From the NCBI GenBank assembly GCA_032718475.1, contig JAUCBJ010005198.1, positions 1 through 25,625 of the forward strand: 25,625 nt of DNA, given 5' to 3'. This DNA is from Nemertoderma westbladi (lineage: Eukaryota; Xenacoelomorpha; Nemertodermatida; Nemertodermatidae). Below the pieces are notes generated by a model. It was not told where the DNA came from and searched no databases. It saw only the letters and a program-made list of their open reading frames with translations. The position numbers were made by a program, and so were the translations under genes. Each line of letters begins with the position of its first letter. Position 1 is the stretch's first letter. This document shows, piece after piece, positions 8,311 to 17,938 of this stretch.

Positions 8311-10717
8311 GAAAAGGTCACAGTGGCACGTTATTCTAACCATGTCAATGAACGAAAGTCTTTAGAAAAGGTTACAGTGGCACGTTATTCTAACCATGTC
8401 AATGAACGAAAGTCTTTAGAAAAGGTTACAGTGGCACGTTATTCTAACCATGTCAATGAACGAAAGTCTTTAGAAAAGGTCACAGTGGCACGTTATTCTA
8501 ACCATGTCAATGAACGAAAGTCTTTAGAAAAGGTCACAGTGGACACGTTATTCTAACCATGTCAATGAACGAAAGTCTTTAGAAAAGGTCACAGTGGCAC
8601 GTTATTCTAACCGTCAATGAACGAAAGTCTTTAGAAAAGGTCACAGTGGCACGTTATTCTAACCATGTCAATGAACGAAAGTCTTTAGAAAAGGTCACAG
8701 TGGCACGTTATTCTAACCGTCAATGAACGAAAGTCTTTAGAAAAGGTTTCAGTGGCACGTTATTCTAACCGTCAATGAACGAAAGTCTTTAGAAAAGGTC
8801 ACAGTGGCACGTTATTCTAACCGTCAATGAATGAAAGTCTTTAGAAAAGGTCACAGTGGCACGTTATTCTAACCGTCAATGAACGAAAGTCTTTAGAAAA
8901 GGTCACAGTGGCACGTTATTCTAACCGTCAATGAACGAAAGTCTTTAGAAAAGGTCACAGTGGCACGTTATTCTAACCGTCAATGAACGAAAGTCTTTAG
9001 AAAAGGTCACAGTGGCACGTTATTCTAACCGTCAATGAACGAAAGTCTTTAGAAAAGGTCACAGTGGCACGTTATTCTAATCGTCAATGAACGAAAGTCT
9101 TTAGAAAAGGTCACAGTGGCACGTTATTCTAACCGTCAATGAACGAAAGTCTTTAGAAAAGGTCACAGTGGCACGTTATTCTAACCGTCAATGAACGAAA
9201 GTCTTTAGAAAAGGTCACAGTGGCACGTTATTCTAACCGTCAATGAACGAAAGTCTTTAGAAAAGGTCACAGTGGCACGTTATTCTAACCGTCAATGAAC
9301 GAAAGTCTTTAGAAAAGGTCACAGTGGCACGTTATTCTAACCATGTCAATGAACGAAAGTCTTTAGAAAAGGTCACAGTGGCACGTTATTCTAACCATGT
9401 CAATGAACGAAAGTCTTTAGAAAAGGTCACAGTGGCACGTTATTCTAACCATGTCAATGAACGAAAGTCTTTAGAAAAGGTCACAGTGGCACGTTATTCT
9501 AACCATGTCAATGAACGAAAGTCTTTAGAAAAGGTCACAGTGGCACGTTATTCTAACCATGTCAATGAACGAAAGTCTTTAGAAAAGGTCACAGTGGCAC
9601 GTTATTCTAACCGTCAATGAACGAAAGTCTTTAGAAAAGGTCACTGTGGCACGTTATTCTAACCGTCAATGAACGAAAGTCTTTAGAAAAGGTCACAGTG
9701 GCACGTTATTCTAACCGCCAATGAACGAAAGTCTTTAGAAAAGGTCACAGTGGCACGTTATTCTAACCATGTCAATGAACGAAAGTCTTTAGAAAAGGTC
9801 ACAGTGGCACGTTATTCTAACCATGTCAATGAACGAAAGTCTTTAGAAAAGGTCACAGTGGCACGTTATTCTAACCATGTCAATGAACGAAAGTCTTTAG
9901 AAAAGGTCACAGTGGCACGTTATTCTAACCATGTCAATGAACGAAAGTCTTTAGAAAAGGTCACAGTGGCACGTTATTCTAACCATGTCAATGAACGAAA
10001 GTCTTTAGAAAAGGTCACAGTGGCACGTTATTCTAACCGTCAATGAACGAAAGTCTTTAGAAAAGGTCACAGTGGCACGTTATTCTAACCGTCAATGAAC
10101 GAAAGTCTTTAGAAAAGGTCACAGTGGCACGTTATTCTAACCCCGTCAATGAACGAAAGTCTTTAGAAAAGGTTACAGTGGCACGTTATTCTAACCATGT
10201 CAATGAACGAAAGTCTTTAGAAAAGGTCACAGTGGCACGTTATTCTAACCATGTCAATGAACGAAAGTCTTTAGAAAAGGTTACAGTGGCACGTTATTCT
10301 AACCATGTCTATGAACGAAAGTCTTTAGAAAAGGTCACAGTGGCACGTTATTCTAACCATGTCAATGAACGAAAGTCTTTAGAAAAGGTTACAGTGGCAC
10401 GTTATTCTAACCATGTCAATGAACGAAAGTCTTTAGAAAAGGTCACAGTGGCACGTTATTCTAACCATGTCAATGAACGAAAGTCTTTAGAAAAGGTCAC
10501 AGTGGCACGTTATTCTAACCATGTCAATGAACGAAAGTCTTTAGAAAAGGTCACAGTGGCACGTTATTCTAACCATGTCAATGAACGAAAGTCTTTAGAA
10601 AAGGTCACAGTGGCACGTTATTCTAACCATGTCAATGAACGAAAGTCTTTAGAAAAGGTTACAGTGGCACGTTATTCTAACCATGTCAATGAACGAAAGT
10701 CTTTAGAAAAGGTCACA
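8311..10717 (+). repeat. Minisatellite/satellite array: 45 units of 54 or 52 bp
   Basis: After a 12-bp partial unit, 45 units run from 8323 to 10717. I count 27 long (54-bp, CTAACCATGTCAATG, one of them CCCCGTC) and 18 short units (52-bp, CTAACCGTCAATG), plus one inserted base at unit 5. These sum exactly to the array length. By order: units 1-5 and 7 long; 6 and 8-19 short; 20-24 long; 25-27 short; 28-32 long; 33-34 short; 35-45 long. Units are nearly identical, implying recent expansion or homogenisation. Long-unit runs read as an 18-residue repeat (ARYSNHVNERKSLEKVTV), but that frame has only GTG and no ATG, and short units break it, so it is not called coding. Confidence 0.97.
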
Positions 10718-10773
10718 GTTTTAAAAATTATTCACAAATATATGTGTTGGACTGGGTTACACTAGTCCACCAA
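10718..10773. other. Junction between array and SINE
   Basis: Short AT-rich junction. GTGTTGGACT and AGTCCACCAACAC form an imperfect inverted repeat just before the SINE head. Confidence 0.5.
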
Positions 10774-11066
10774 CACCAAGGTTCCACCTTGGTGTAGTGG
10801 TTGCATTGAATTCACATCTCCCGTAGGTCGTGGGTTCGATCCTCACATGGGCCAGGGCAGTTTTCGTTTCGGCACGAATGCTTTAAAGGGACCAGCCAGG
10901 GCGCATCTCTGCCTTGCATCCTTAAGTGGTAGCTAAATGAGTACTGGAGTTTCCTCTGGGGAGTAACGTTCTGGGGGGACCGCACTGGAAATAAGTCGTC
11001 TGACTTTGTGCGTAATCCCTGGCCTAGCGGCCGAAGAAAATTTACTTTATTTACTTTTACTTTACA
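10774..11066 (+). mobile_element. tRNA-derived SINE
   Basis: An A-box-like TTGGTGTAGTGG (10789-10800) is followed 33 bp later by a B box GGTTCGATCC (10833-10842). Its T-arm-like stem is GTGGG/CTCAC. This is the RNA polymerase III promoter layout of a tRNA. A non-tRNA body of about 190 bp follows and ends in a simple TTACTTT-type tail (about 11037-11066). There is no good acceptor-stem pairing, so it is not a functional tRNA gene. A 9-bp inverted repeat (CACCAAGGT/ACCTTGGTG, 10774-10794) overlaps the head. Exact ends are uncertain. Confidence 0.8.
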
Positions 11067-12150
11067 TATATTCCCTCGTTCAGGGGACAAGTTGAGTCAC
11101 TATTGTACAGTATGCTTCTATATTGTACCATCCAAATGAATAAGGAAGAAGTACAAATTTCAATCAATTGATTGTTGCGTACGAAAAAAAATATGAAATT
11201 GAAAGTAATCTGCATTAAATTTAAAGTTGGACACAAATAAAACTTGGCAAACGGTTACATTATCTTTGTCAGTAATGAGTACTGTATGTAGAGTAGGATG
11301 TAGGCCTACACTGTATTCATTTGTTATATACTATATTTGGCTAGCATTTAACACTGTCACAGGGGTTCACTTTGCATGGTTGAGTGTTTCATATATTGGA
11401 AACAATCTTAAACGACAATCTTAAATTTTCCCTCCTTTGTTTCTATATAATATTGTTGTTTCAAAACTTGTTGTTGTTGTTTCAAATTTTGTGTATGTTT
11501 GCCACGTATGCCAATGAACATAATTTGTAAAGAAAAATAATTATTATCTTAAATTATTAAATAAATTTAATTAATTATTATCTATATTAAAAACAGTTTT
11601 GGTAGTTTTTTACGCCTAATGCAGACATGCTACTTTGAATAATAACATTGGAAAATAAGTCACCAACTAAGAAAATCCATATTATTATATAATATTTTAG
11701 ACAGATAGTATGATTTCTATTGTTTTGGATACATAGTGCTGACGGATAGACTGAAAGCGGACAACGGAGTCAAACGGAGAGACTCCAATATCTCGAAAAG
11801 TAAAAGAGATCTTGCTAAATGGTTTTCAAAATTGGAATCTTGATAGAATTCTGCCCTAGATACAATAGAAAAAAAATGTGAAAAAATACCACAAAGCAGT
11901 GTACCAAACTGTGTACGTGGACCAGCGTAACAAATAATAAGTAAAAATTACAGGTTTATGCGGTAGGTGTTCTAATCATATATACAGTAGGCCTACTTAT
12001 TAATTAGGTATTAATTAGATGTTTATATTATGTTTTATTCAATTGTATTGATTAAGATGTATTATTGTGTTCGTTTATAACTGATAATAATGCTTAGCAG
12101 TGTGACATGTGCAGATTATTCTGCGATCAAGGAAGCTTCACGGTACCGTA
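11067..12150. other. Intergenic, no supported gene
   Basis: AT-rich sequence with scattered AGGCCT palindromes (about 11302 and 11990) and TTG repeats near 11450-11480. The 65-codon frame at 11227-11424 has no recognisable motif. Confidence 0.6.
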
Positions 12151-12377
12151 CACACCGGGTTTGAACCAACTTTTAATTAAAAAAAAAATGAACGGTCAAA
12201 ATGAATATCTCACGTGATTCATATCAATATTCTTAGTTTAAAAAACCAAATTAAAAAAAACGGTCGATTACTTTTTGAAATATTTGAAAAAACCGTTTTT
12301 GACCAAAAATAGCACTTTGACACCAAATTTTGACCGTTCAATTTTTTCGAACTGGAAGTTGGTTCCAGCCCGGTGTG
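12151..12377. mobile_element. 227-bp foldback/MITE-like element upstream of the ARF gene
   Basis: The ends are long imperfect inverted repeats: about 52 nt from 12151 (CACACCGGG...GGTCAAAAT) against the reverse complement of 12327-12377. The match is strong at the tips (CACACCGGG, GAACCAACTT) and at GAACGGTCAAAAT. The interior is A/T-rich and non-coding. The right end lies 47 bp before the ARF ATG. I could not define a target duplication. Confidence 0.75.
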
Positions 12378-12424
12378 GGTAGTGCTTTCTATCCTTTGGA
12401 TAATTATACAGTAAAACTACCGTT

Positions 12425-12976
12425 ATGGGGAATACAGTTGCATCGCTCCTCCGTAATTTATGTGGAAATAGAGATATGAAGATATTAATGTTGGGACTTG
12501 ATGGAGTAGGGAAGACTGCTATTTTGTATAAGTTAAAGCTTGGAATAACTGTAGCAAACATTCCAACTGAAGGTTTAAATGTTGAAACTGTTGAATATAA
12601 GAATATTCGGTTTACAGTGTGGGATGTTAGTGGGCAAAAAAAATCTAGGCCTTTATGGAAGTATTTTGTGAAGAATACTCATGGGTTGATCTTTGTTGTT
12701 GATAGTAGCGACATCGAGCGATTGGATGAGGCCAGGGAAGAACTCATGAGAATATTAGCTGCAGATGAACTCCGTGAAGCTCTGCTGCTTGTATTAGCAA
12801 ACAAACACGATTTACCGTACGCTATGAGAACTGCAGAGATCACTGATAGACTGGGGTTGAATTCCTTGTCTCCAGGACGTAGTTGGTCCATCGAAGAAAC
12901 CTGTGCGACATCGGGAGACGGACTGTACGAAGGTATAGACTGGCTCACCAACCAGCTGAAACCCAATAAAAAGTGA
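12425..12976 (+). CDS. ARF-family small GTPase, intronless and divergent
   Basis: The 183-aa protein aligns to animal ARF1 from the first residue without gaps up to about residue 148. ARFs are GTP switches recruiting coats and lipid enzymes to Golgi and endosomal membranes. Visible features are Gly2 after Met (N-myristoylation site), P-loop GLDGVGKT (24-31, Lys30 and Thr31 kept), Thr48 of switch I, Trp66, WDVSGQ with Gln71, NKHD (126-129), and [11 protein letters not shown] near the C-terminus. It differs from conserved ARF residues at Ala27Gly/Ala28Val, Ile49Glu, Phe51Leu, Gly69Ser, Asp72Lys and Tyr81Phe. Several of these contact effectors or form the interswitch hydrophobic cluster (Phe51-Trp66-Tyr81). 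The uninterrupted frame suggests an old retrocopy kept under selection. The nucleotide-binding core looks intact, so I call it a gene rather than a pseudogene. A minus-strand frame over it is a shadow. Confidence 0.88.
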   Translation: MGNTVASLLRNLCGNRDMKILMLGLDGVGKTAILYKLKLGITVANIPTEGLNVETVEYKNIRFTVWDVSGQKKSRPLWKYFVKNTHGLIFVVDSSDIERLDEAREELMRILAADELREALLLVLANKHDLPYAMRTAEITDRLGLNSLSPGRSWSIEETCATSGDGLYEGIDWLTNQLKPNKK

Positions 12977-13022
12977 TGGTTACTAAAATCGATCCAAACA
13001 CTCATTAACCCTATTAAACCCC

Positions 13023-13044
13023 GGGGGGGGGGGGGGGGGGGGGG
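13023..13044. repeat. 22-nt G homopolymer
   Basis: An uninterrupted G run lies 46 bp after the ARF stop codon. Its length may be unreliable in the assembly. Confidence 0.9.
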
Positions 13045-13229
13045 TCATATTGTCATATTGTGGTTTTTTGTTATAATTCTGAAACAAACGCAGTTGGGAA
13101 TCTGAAATTTTAAGACTTTTCTTAAAATCTATTGTCTTCCTAGTAGTGAAAGTCATTTTCAAAAATATCAGGTAGTTTTCAAGTTATAGTACCATTTTCT
13201 AACCCTACTTTTGGCGCTTTTTTTTGAGA

Positions 13230-13940
13230 CGTTTTTTTTAAAATTACATTTCATTAAATATGATTTGTAACATCTCTATTTTTGATTTACTTCGGTTTTT
13301 TGGTGTTAGCAATTGGATGGAATTCATATAAATTGATTTAGGAATGTCAAACTTGTTTTTTTTCGGCGGGTGCCAAATTTTGGTGCCAGCACCAAATTTT
13401 GAAATTGTCACTTTTGTAAATTGATTGTTTGAAACTTGTTTATTACGCAATTGGGGTTTTTTTGGGTTCTGGTTTCGATGGAATATATACGAGTTGCACC
13501 AAGCGCATCAAATATGTATTTTTCGGTGCTGTGTGCAAATTTTGGTGCAAGCACGAAATTTTGAAAATCCATTCAATAGATAAAATTGCTTGTGACAATT
13601 TATTTCTTGCGATTTAGAGGTTTATGGCTGTTCTGAATTCAATGGAATATATAATTATCGAACTAGACATCTCTAACTTGTATTTTTCGGAAGTGGGTGC
13701 AAAATGTGGTGCTACTGTAGAACCAAATTTTTAAAACCATCAAATATATCAATTGATTGTGTCACCTTGTTTCTTGCGTATTCAGGTTTGTGAGGGTTCT
13801 GAATTCAATGGAATCAGTAAAAATTTCATAAGAGTTTCCAAACTTGTATTTTTCGCCGGTGGGTGAAAATTGTTGTGCCAGCACCAAATTTTTGAAAATA
13901 AGCAAATTGATCAGTAGATAGTATCATCTTGTTTTTTAAG
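13230..13940. repeat. Old tandem repeats, about 163-bp period
   Basis: A block with GGTGCCAGCACCAAATTTTGAAA recurs in diverged form near 13379, 13541, 13705 and 13870. Each copy is preceded by a stretch like TTCTGAATTCAATGGAAT...AACTTGTATTTTTCG. That gives about four diverged copies. A possible further piece (TTTCTTGCGTTATACGGGTTTGTG) lies at about 15102. There is no coding capacity of note. Confidence 0.75.
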
Positions 13941-14250
13941 ATGTGTTATAACATCGATGGACTGTATTTATTACATTATTATACCTTTACATCAATGTGA
14001 CGGCTTGTAGTATATTTTCTGCTGTTTGGAGAATCAAACAACGAGCTGCATCAGAATTATAATACTGCATTCTATAAGTGTTGGTTGCAGTTCAATTACA
14101 GGAATATTATTCTTCAGAATTAAATACATCATTAGCAGGCTTGTGTGAATTACTTACTGTGTTAGTTTAATATGTGAAATCGCCACATAGACAACAGATG
14201 GTTAACTATGTAAATAATAGCATGGCTATCAATATTTATGAGGCCTTAAT
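13941..14250. other. Intergenic, nothing recognised
   Basis: AT-rich sequence between two tandem arrays; no gene or strong repeat seen. Confidence 0.5.
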
Positions 14251-15028
14251 TATAATTGCAACTAATTTGTAATTGATTCAGCTGTTTGATTACCGGCGCA
14301 GCTGAATGCTACTGGGCCTTTCTAATCGTGATATGTAGAGTTGGTATATATGGGAAATAATATAAAAGTCTAATTGTAAAATCTGTCGCAATAATGTTCT
14401 GAATTCTGATTGAGATTTCTGCTTCTACATATTACAATAAATTATAATTGCAACTAATTTGTAATTGTTTCAGCTGTTTGATTACCGATGCAGCTGAATG
14501 CTACTGGGCCTTTCTAATCGTGATATGTAGAGTTGGTATATATGGGAAATACTGTAATATAAAAGTCTAATTGTAAAATCTGTCGCAATAATGTTCTGAA
14601 TTCTGATTGAGATTTCTGCTTCTACATATTACAATAAATTATAATTGCAACTAATTTGTAATTGTTTCAGCTGTTTGATTACCGATGCAGCTGAATGCTA
14701 CTGGGCCTTTCTAATCGTGATATGTAGAGTTGGTATATATGGGAAATAATATAAAAGTCTAATTGTAAAATCTGTCGCAATAATGTTCTGAATTCTGATT
14801 GAGATTTCTGCTTCTACATATTACAATAAATTATAATTGCAACTAATTTGTAATTGTTTCAGCTGTTTGATTACCGATGCAGCTGAATGCTACTGGGCCT
14901 TTCTAATCGTGATATGTAGAGTTGGTATATATGGGAAATACTGTAATATAAAAGTCTAATTGTAAAATCTGTCGCAATAATGTTCTGAATTCTGATTGAG
15001 ATTTCTGCTTCTACATATTACAATAAAG
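14251..15028. repeat. Four-unit tandem repeat alternating 192 and 197 bp
   Basis: TATAATTGCA recurs at 14251, 14443, 14640 and 14832, giving unit lengths of 192, 197, 192 and about 197. The two lengths differ by 5 bp at GGAAATAATATAAAAG versus GGAAATACTGTAATATAAAAG. The array is therefore two copies of a 389-bp dimer. Unit 1 has a few private differences (GATTCAG, CCGGCGCAG). Each unit has a CAGCTG...CAGCTG hairpin. The units otherwise look nearly identical, so the duplication is recent. Confidence 0.93.
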
Positions 15029-16291
15029 TAAAAAGTACATCTTCAGCTTGAGCTTGAGCACTTTACAAGACCAAGTTACCAAAATGATGCCGCCATTGGG
15101 TTTATAACTAGTTTCTTGCGTTATACGGGTTTGTGATTACGGATTTATACGGGTTAAATTAAACCAAAACTTGTACGTATGCACTCTCGTGCTGCGCGAA
15201 GTCCCCACGAACGTGTTTATCACGATTATACAGTAGTATTTGGTAATAAAATTTCTGTATACAGTAGGCCTAGGAGCTAAATTATGGACGTGAACCAATC
15301 ACATCCGACCATATAATTTGATATGCGCAGTTGCAGTATGACTGTATGATGTAGCCTACAGTATTAACCAATTAGGACATCTGTGATACTTGCACCATAT
15401 GGCAGTTATACAATGTGCTCGTGTGTGTTGGTTCAGTAATAAGTTTCTGGACATCTTCTTTCTGCAACATTTAAATACTGTAACCCTTGCTCTAATAAGT
15501 AATAAACATCAGTGCCTTCTAACAGTAACAGACTAACTACAACTGTACAGTAGCTACTGTAATTTACTACACTATAGCAGTAGGCCTATACTGTAGTACA
15601 GTAGAAAGACGGCGGTCAGGCAGTAGTGGCAGTAGTAGTGGTGAAAATTGATTGGAACTTATAAGTATTTATTATTATAATAGTACCTACACGCTTATTA
15701 AGCAGTTATGTACATATTATTATTTACAGTATGTCATTCTACTGTTCTACTGTATATGTGCAAAATTAATATTTTATTGTTATTCTGGCGATATTAATAA
15801 CATATAACATAACTGAAAATATCCCCGTCTTCTGGTCTTGTGTGGAATCTAGTAAGAAGTTGGGGACACAAGTTGCCTCACGTTTGAGGCGCGGGCCTGA
15901 GTAACAGGGTATATTTGGCCAATATTTACCACTGTCAGACTGTACGAGTACACCATGCCCTGGCCTCTGGTCCCTGGACCTGGAATATACTATAGTGTTG
16001 TCATTCTAGATTCTCCAATCCAGTCCAGATTATTATGATATCTCCAGTTACCATGGCGCGTTCTTCATTCCAGAATATGTAATATTGTAGCAGGCCTATT
16101 ATAATATCATATCGCAATAATTTTTTTCTTGTCCGTTTAAATCACTCATAATGTCCTTTTTTGACTTTTTATGTACACCAGAAATCCACCGTTAGGTTCC
16201 ATGCTACCGGTTTCTCTACTGCTGTTCTCTTAGGCTATTAGTATATAGAGCAGTATTTTGCAGTATTGCTGTATTGTCTGTAGGTATAAAG
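15029..16291. other. Intergenic, no supported gene
   Basis: It contains the second copy of the 33-bp GC-rich motif and several short TACAGTA/GTAGGCCTA-type palindromic motifs (15260-15610). No coding frame of interest is seen. Confidence 0.6.
15184..15216. repeat. Dispersed GC-rich 33-bp motif, copy 2
   Basis: 31 of 33 positions match 7995-8027. The first 18 bases (CTCTCGTGCTGCGCGAAG) and the last nine are identical. Confidence 0.75.
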
Positions 16292-17258
16292 CCCGCCTCT
16301 GTAACCTGCTCCTTTCCTTCATTTGGTAAAGTGACTGTTTATTGTTTTGGTTAGAAAATCCCGCCTCTGTGACCTGCTCCTTTCCCTCAATTGGTAATGT
16401 TATTGTTTATTGTTATAGTTAGGAAAGACCATCTTTGTAACCTGCTCCTTTCCTTCATTTGGTAAAGTGACTGTTTATTGTTTTGGTTAGAACATTCCGC
16501 CTCTGTAACCTGCTCCTTTCTCTCAATTTGTTAATAAGTGATCGTTTATTGTTTTGGTTAGAAAATCCTGCCCCTCTGTAACCTGCTCCTTTCCCTGATT
16601 TGGTAAAGTGACAGTTTATTGTTTTGGTTAGAAAATTCAGCCTCTGTAACCTGCTCCTTTCCCTCAATTAGTTAATAAGTGATCGTTTATTGTTTTGGTT
16701 AGAAAATCCCGCCTCTGTAACATGCTCCCTTCCTTCATTTGGTAAAGTGACTGTTTATTGTTTTGGTTAGAAAATCCCGCCTCTGTAACCTGCTCCTTTC
16801 GCTCAATTATATAGTTAATTGATTGATTTATTGTTTTGGTTAGAAAATCCCGCCTCTGTAACCTGCCCCTTTCCCTGATTTGGTAAAGTGACCGTTTATT
16901 GTTTTGGTTAGAAAGGCCCGCCTCTGTAACATACTCCTTTCCTTCATTTGGTAAAGAGACTGTTTATTGTTTTGGTTAGAAAATCCCGCCTCTGTAATAA
17001 CATGCTCCTTTCGCTCAATTATATAGTTAATTGATTGATTTATTGTTTTGGTTAGAAAATCCCGCCTCCTGTAACCTGCCCCTTTCCCTGATTTGGTAAA
17101 GTGACCGTTTATTGTTTTGGTTAGAAAGGCCCGCCTCTGTAACCTACTCCTTTCCTTCATTTGGTAAAGAGACTGTTTATTGTTTTGGTTAGAAAATCCG
17201 GCCTCTCTAACCTGTTCCTTTCCATCAATTGTTAATTGTTTTTGGCTATAAAATGAGT
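16292..17258 (+). repeat. 14-unit satellite, about 68-76 bp per unit
   Basis: Each unit runs CCCGCCTCTGTAACCTGCTC, then CTTTCCYTCA, a variable AT segment, then TTTATTGTTTTGGTTAGAAA. Fourteen units can be read, with the last degenerate. The middle segment comes in types: TTTGGTAAAGTGAC, AATTAGTTAATAAGTGATC and AATTATATAGTTAATTGATTG. Units 8-10 and 11-13 repeat the same order of types, so a three-unit block of about 210 bp was duplicated. Minus-strand frames over the array are by-products of the repeat. Confidence 0.93.
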
Positions 17259-17648
17259 GTTTTAAAACACATTAGCAATTAAAACACAGTAGCAAATTCT
17301 ACGTCATATGGTAATCGATTAACAACAACAACCACAAACGATTAAATTTAGTAAACTCTTTTACCTTTTTAAACTATTTTACCACAGGCGCATATGGAAA
17401 TCTATCTCATAGTCCATAAATCATGGAATTTTGAATGTTTGGCCACAATTATTGTAAATTAAACTGTCTGACAGTCAAGAAATCATCAAATTTTGAATGT
17501 TCTGGTGGCAGGCGTAGTGAAATCGACTGTCCAGCTGTCTGACAGTCCAGAAATCAGCTCAGCAGTCTGACAGTTTGAAGAAATACATACATAAAAAGTC
17601 ATTAAAGGGACAACAAAAGTCAGTATGCACAATTCGTAAAAAAAGGCG
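17259..17648. other. Spacer with repeated CTGTCTGACAG
   Basis: CTGTCTGACAG occurs at 17464-17474 and 17535-17545, and CAGTCTGACAG at 17563-17573. The first two are followed by a common GTCMAGAAATCA segment. Otherwise AT-rich and non-coding. Confidence 0.65.
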
Positions 17649-17714
17649 GGGTAAATCTTTTCGACCTACGCGTAGGCCTACGCGTAGCTACGCGTAGTTC
17701 GAAAAGATTTACCC
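17649..17714. promoter_or_regulatory. Perfect cruciform with three CTACGCGTAG palindromes, upstream of the GTSF1-like gene
   Basis: 16-nt arms at 17649-17664 and 17699-17714 are exact reverse complements (GGGTAAATCTTTTCGA and its complement). The 34-nt centre holds CTACGCGTAG at 17666-17675, 17678-17687 and 17688-17697, each a perfect palindrome around ACGCGT. It is about 225 bp before the ATG of the GTSF1-like gene. A regulatory role is inference; a small foldback insertion is the alternative. Confidence 0.7.
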
Positions 17715-17938
17715 AAATAAAAGGACATAAAAAATCACTGCCTAAAATATCATATTACAGTCCCACAGTATTACATACCTGCATACCGGTATTATTACTG
17801 TATTACCGCTACCGGCTGATCTGTACTATTTCCAGATTTATTTCATATTTTGACATTCTCTTTACAGCTTTACCTGTTTACGTTACCTCAGTACCTACCG
17901 GTACATACAGGCGTAGGCCTGCACGCACATTGCACATT

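Noticed and set aside
8323-10765. Open frames with an 18-residue repeat ARYSNHVNERKSLEKVTV across the 54-bp units, up to 213 codons
   Set aside because: The frames begin at GTG with no in-frame ATG, are broken by every 52-bp unit, and exist only because 54 is a multiple of three. A repeat by-product is the simpler reading.
10774-10860. Functional tRNA gene
   Set aside because: A and B boxes are good, but the acceptor arms do not pair and a SINE body follows.
16455-17160. Minus-strand frames with repeated ERSRLQRR-type sequence
   Set aside because: Translation of the tandem satellite; no independent coding evidence.
8311-17258. Tandem arrays as possible CRISPR arrays
   Set aside because: Units are contiguous with no unique spacers, and the genome is eukaryotic.
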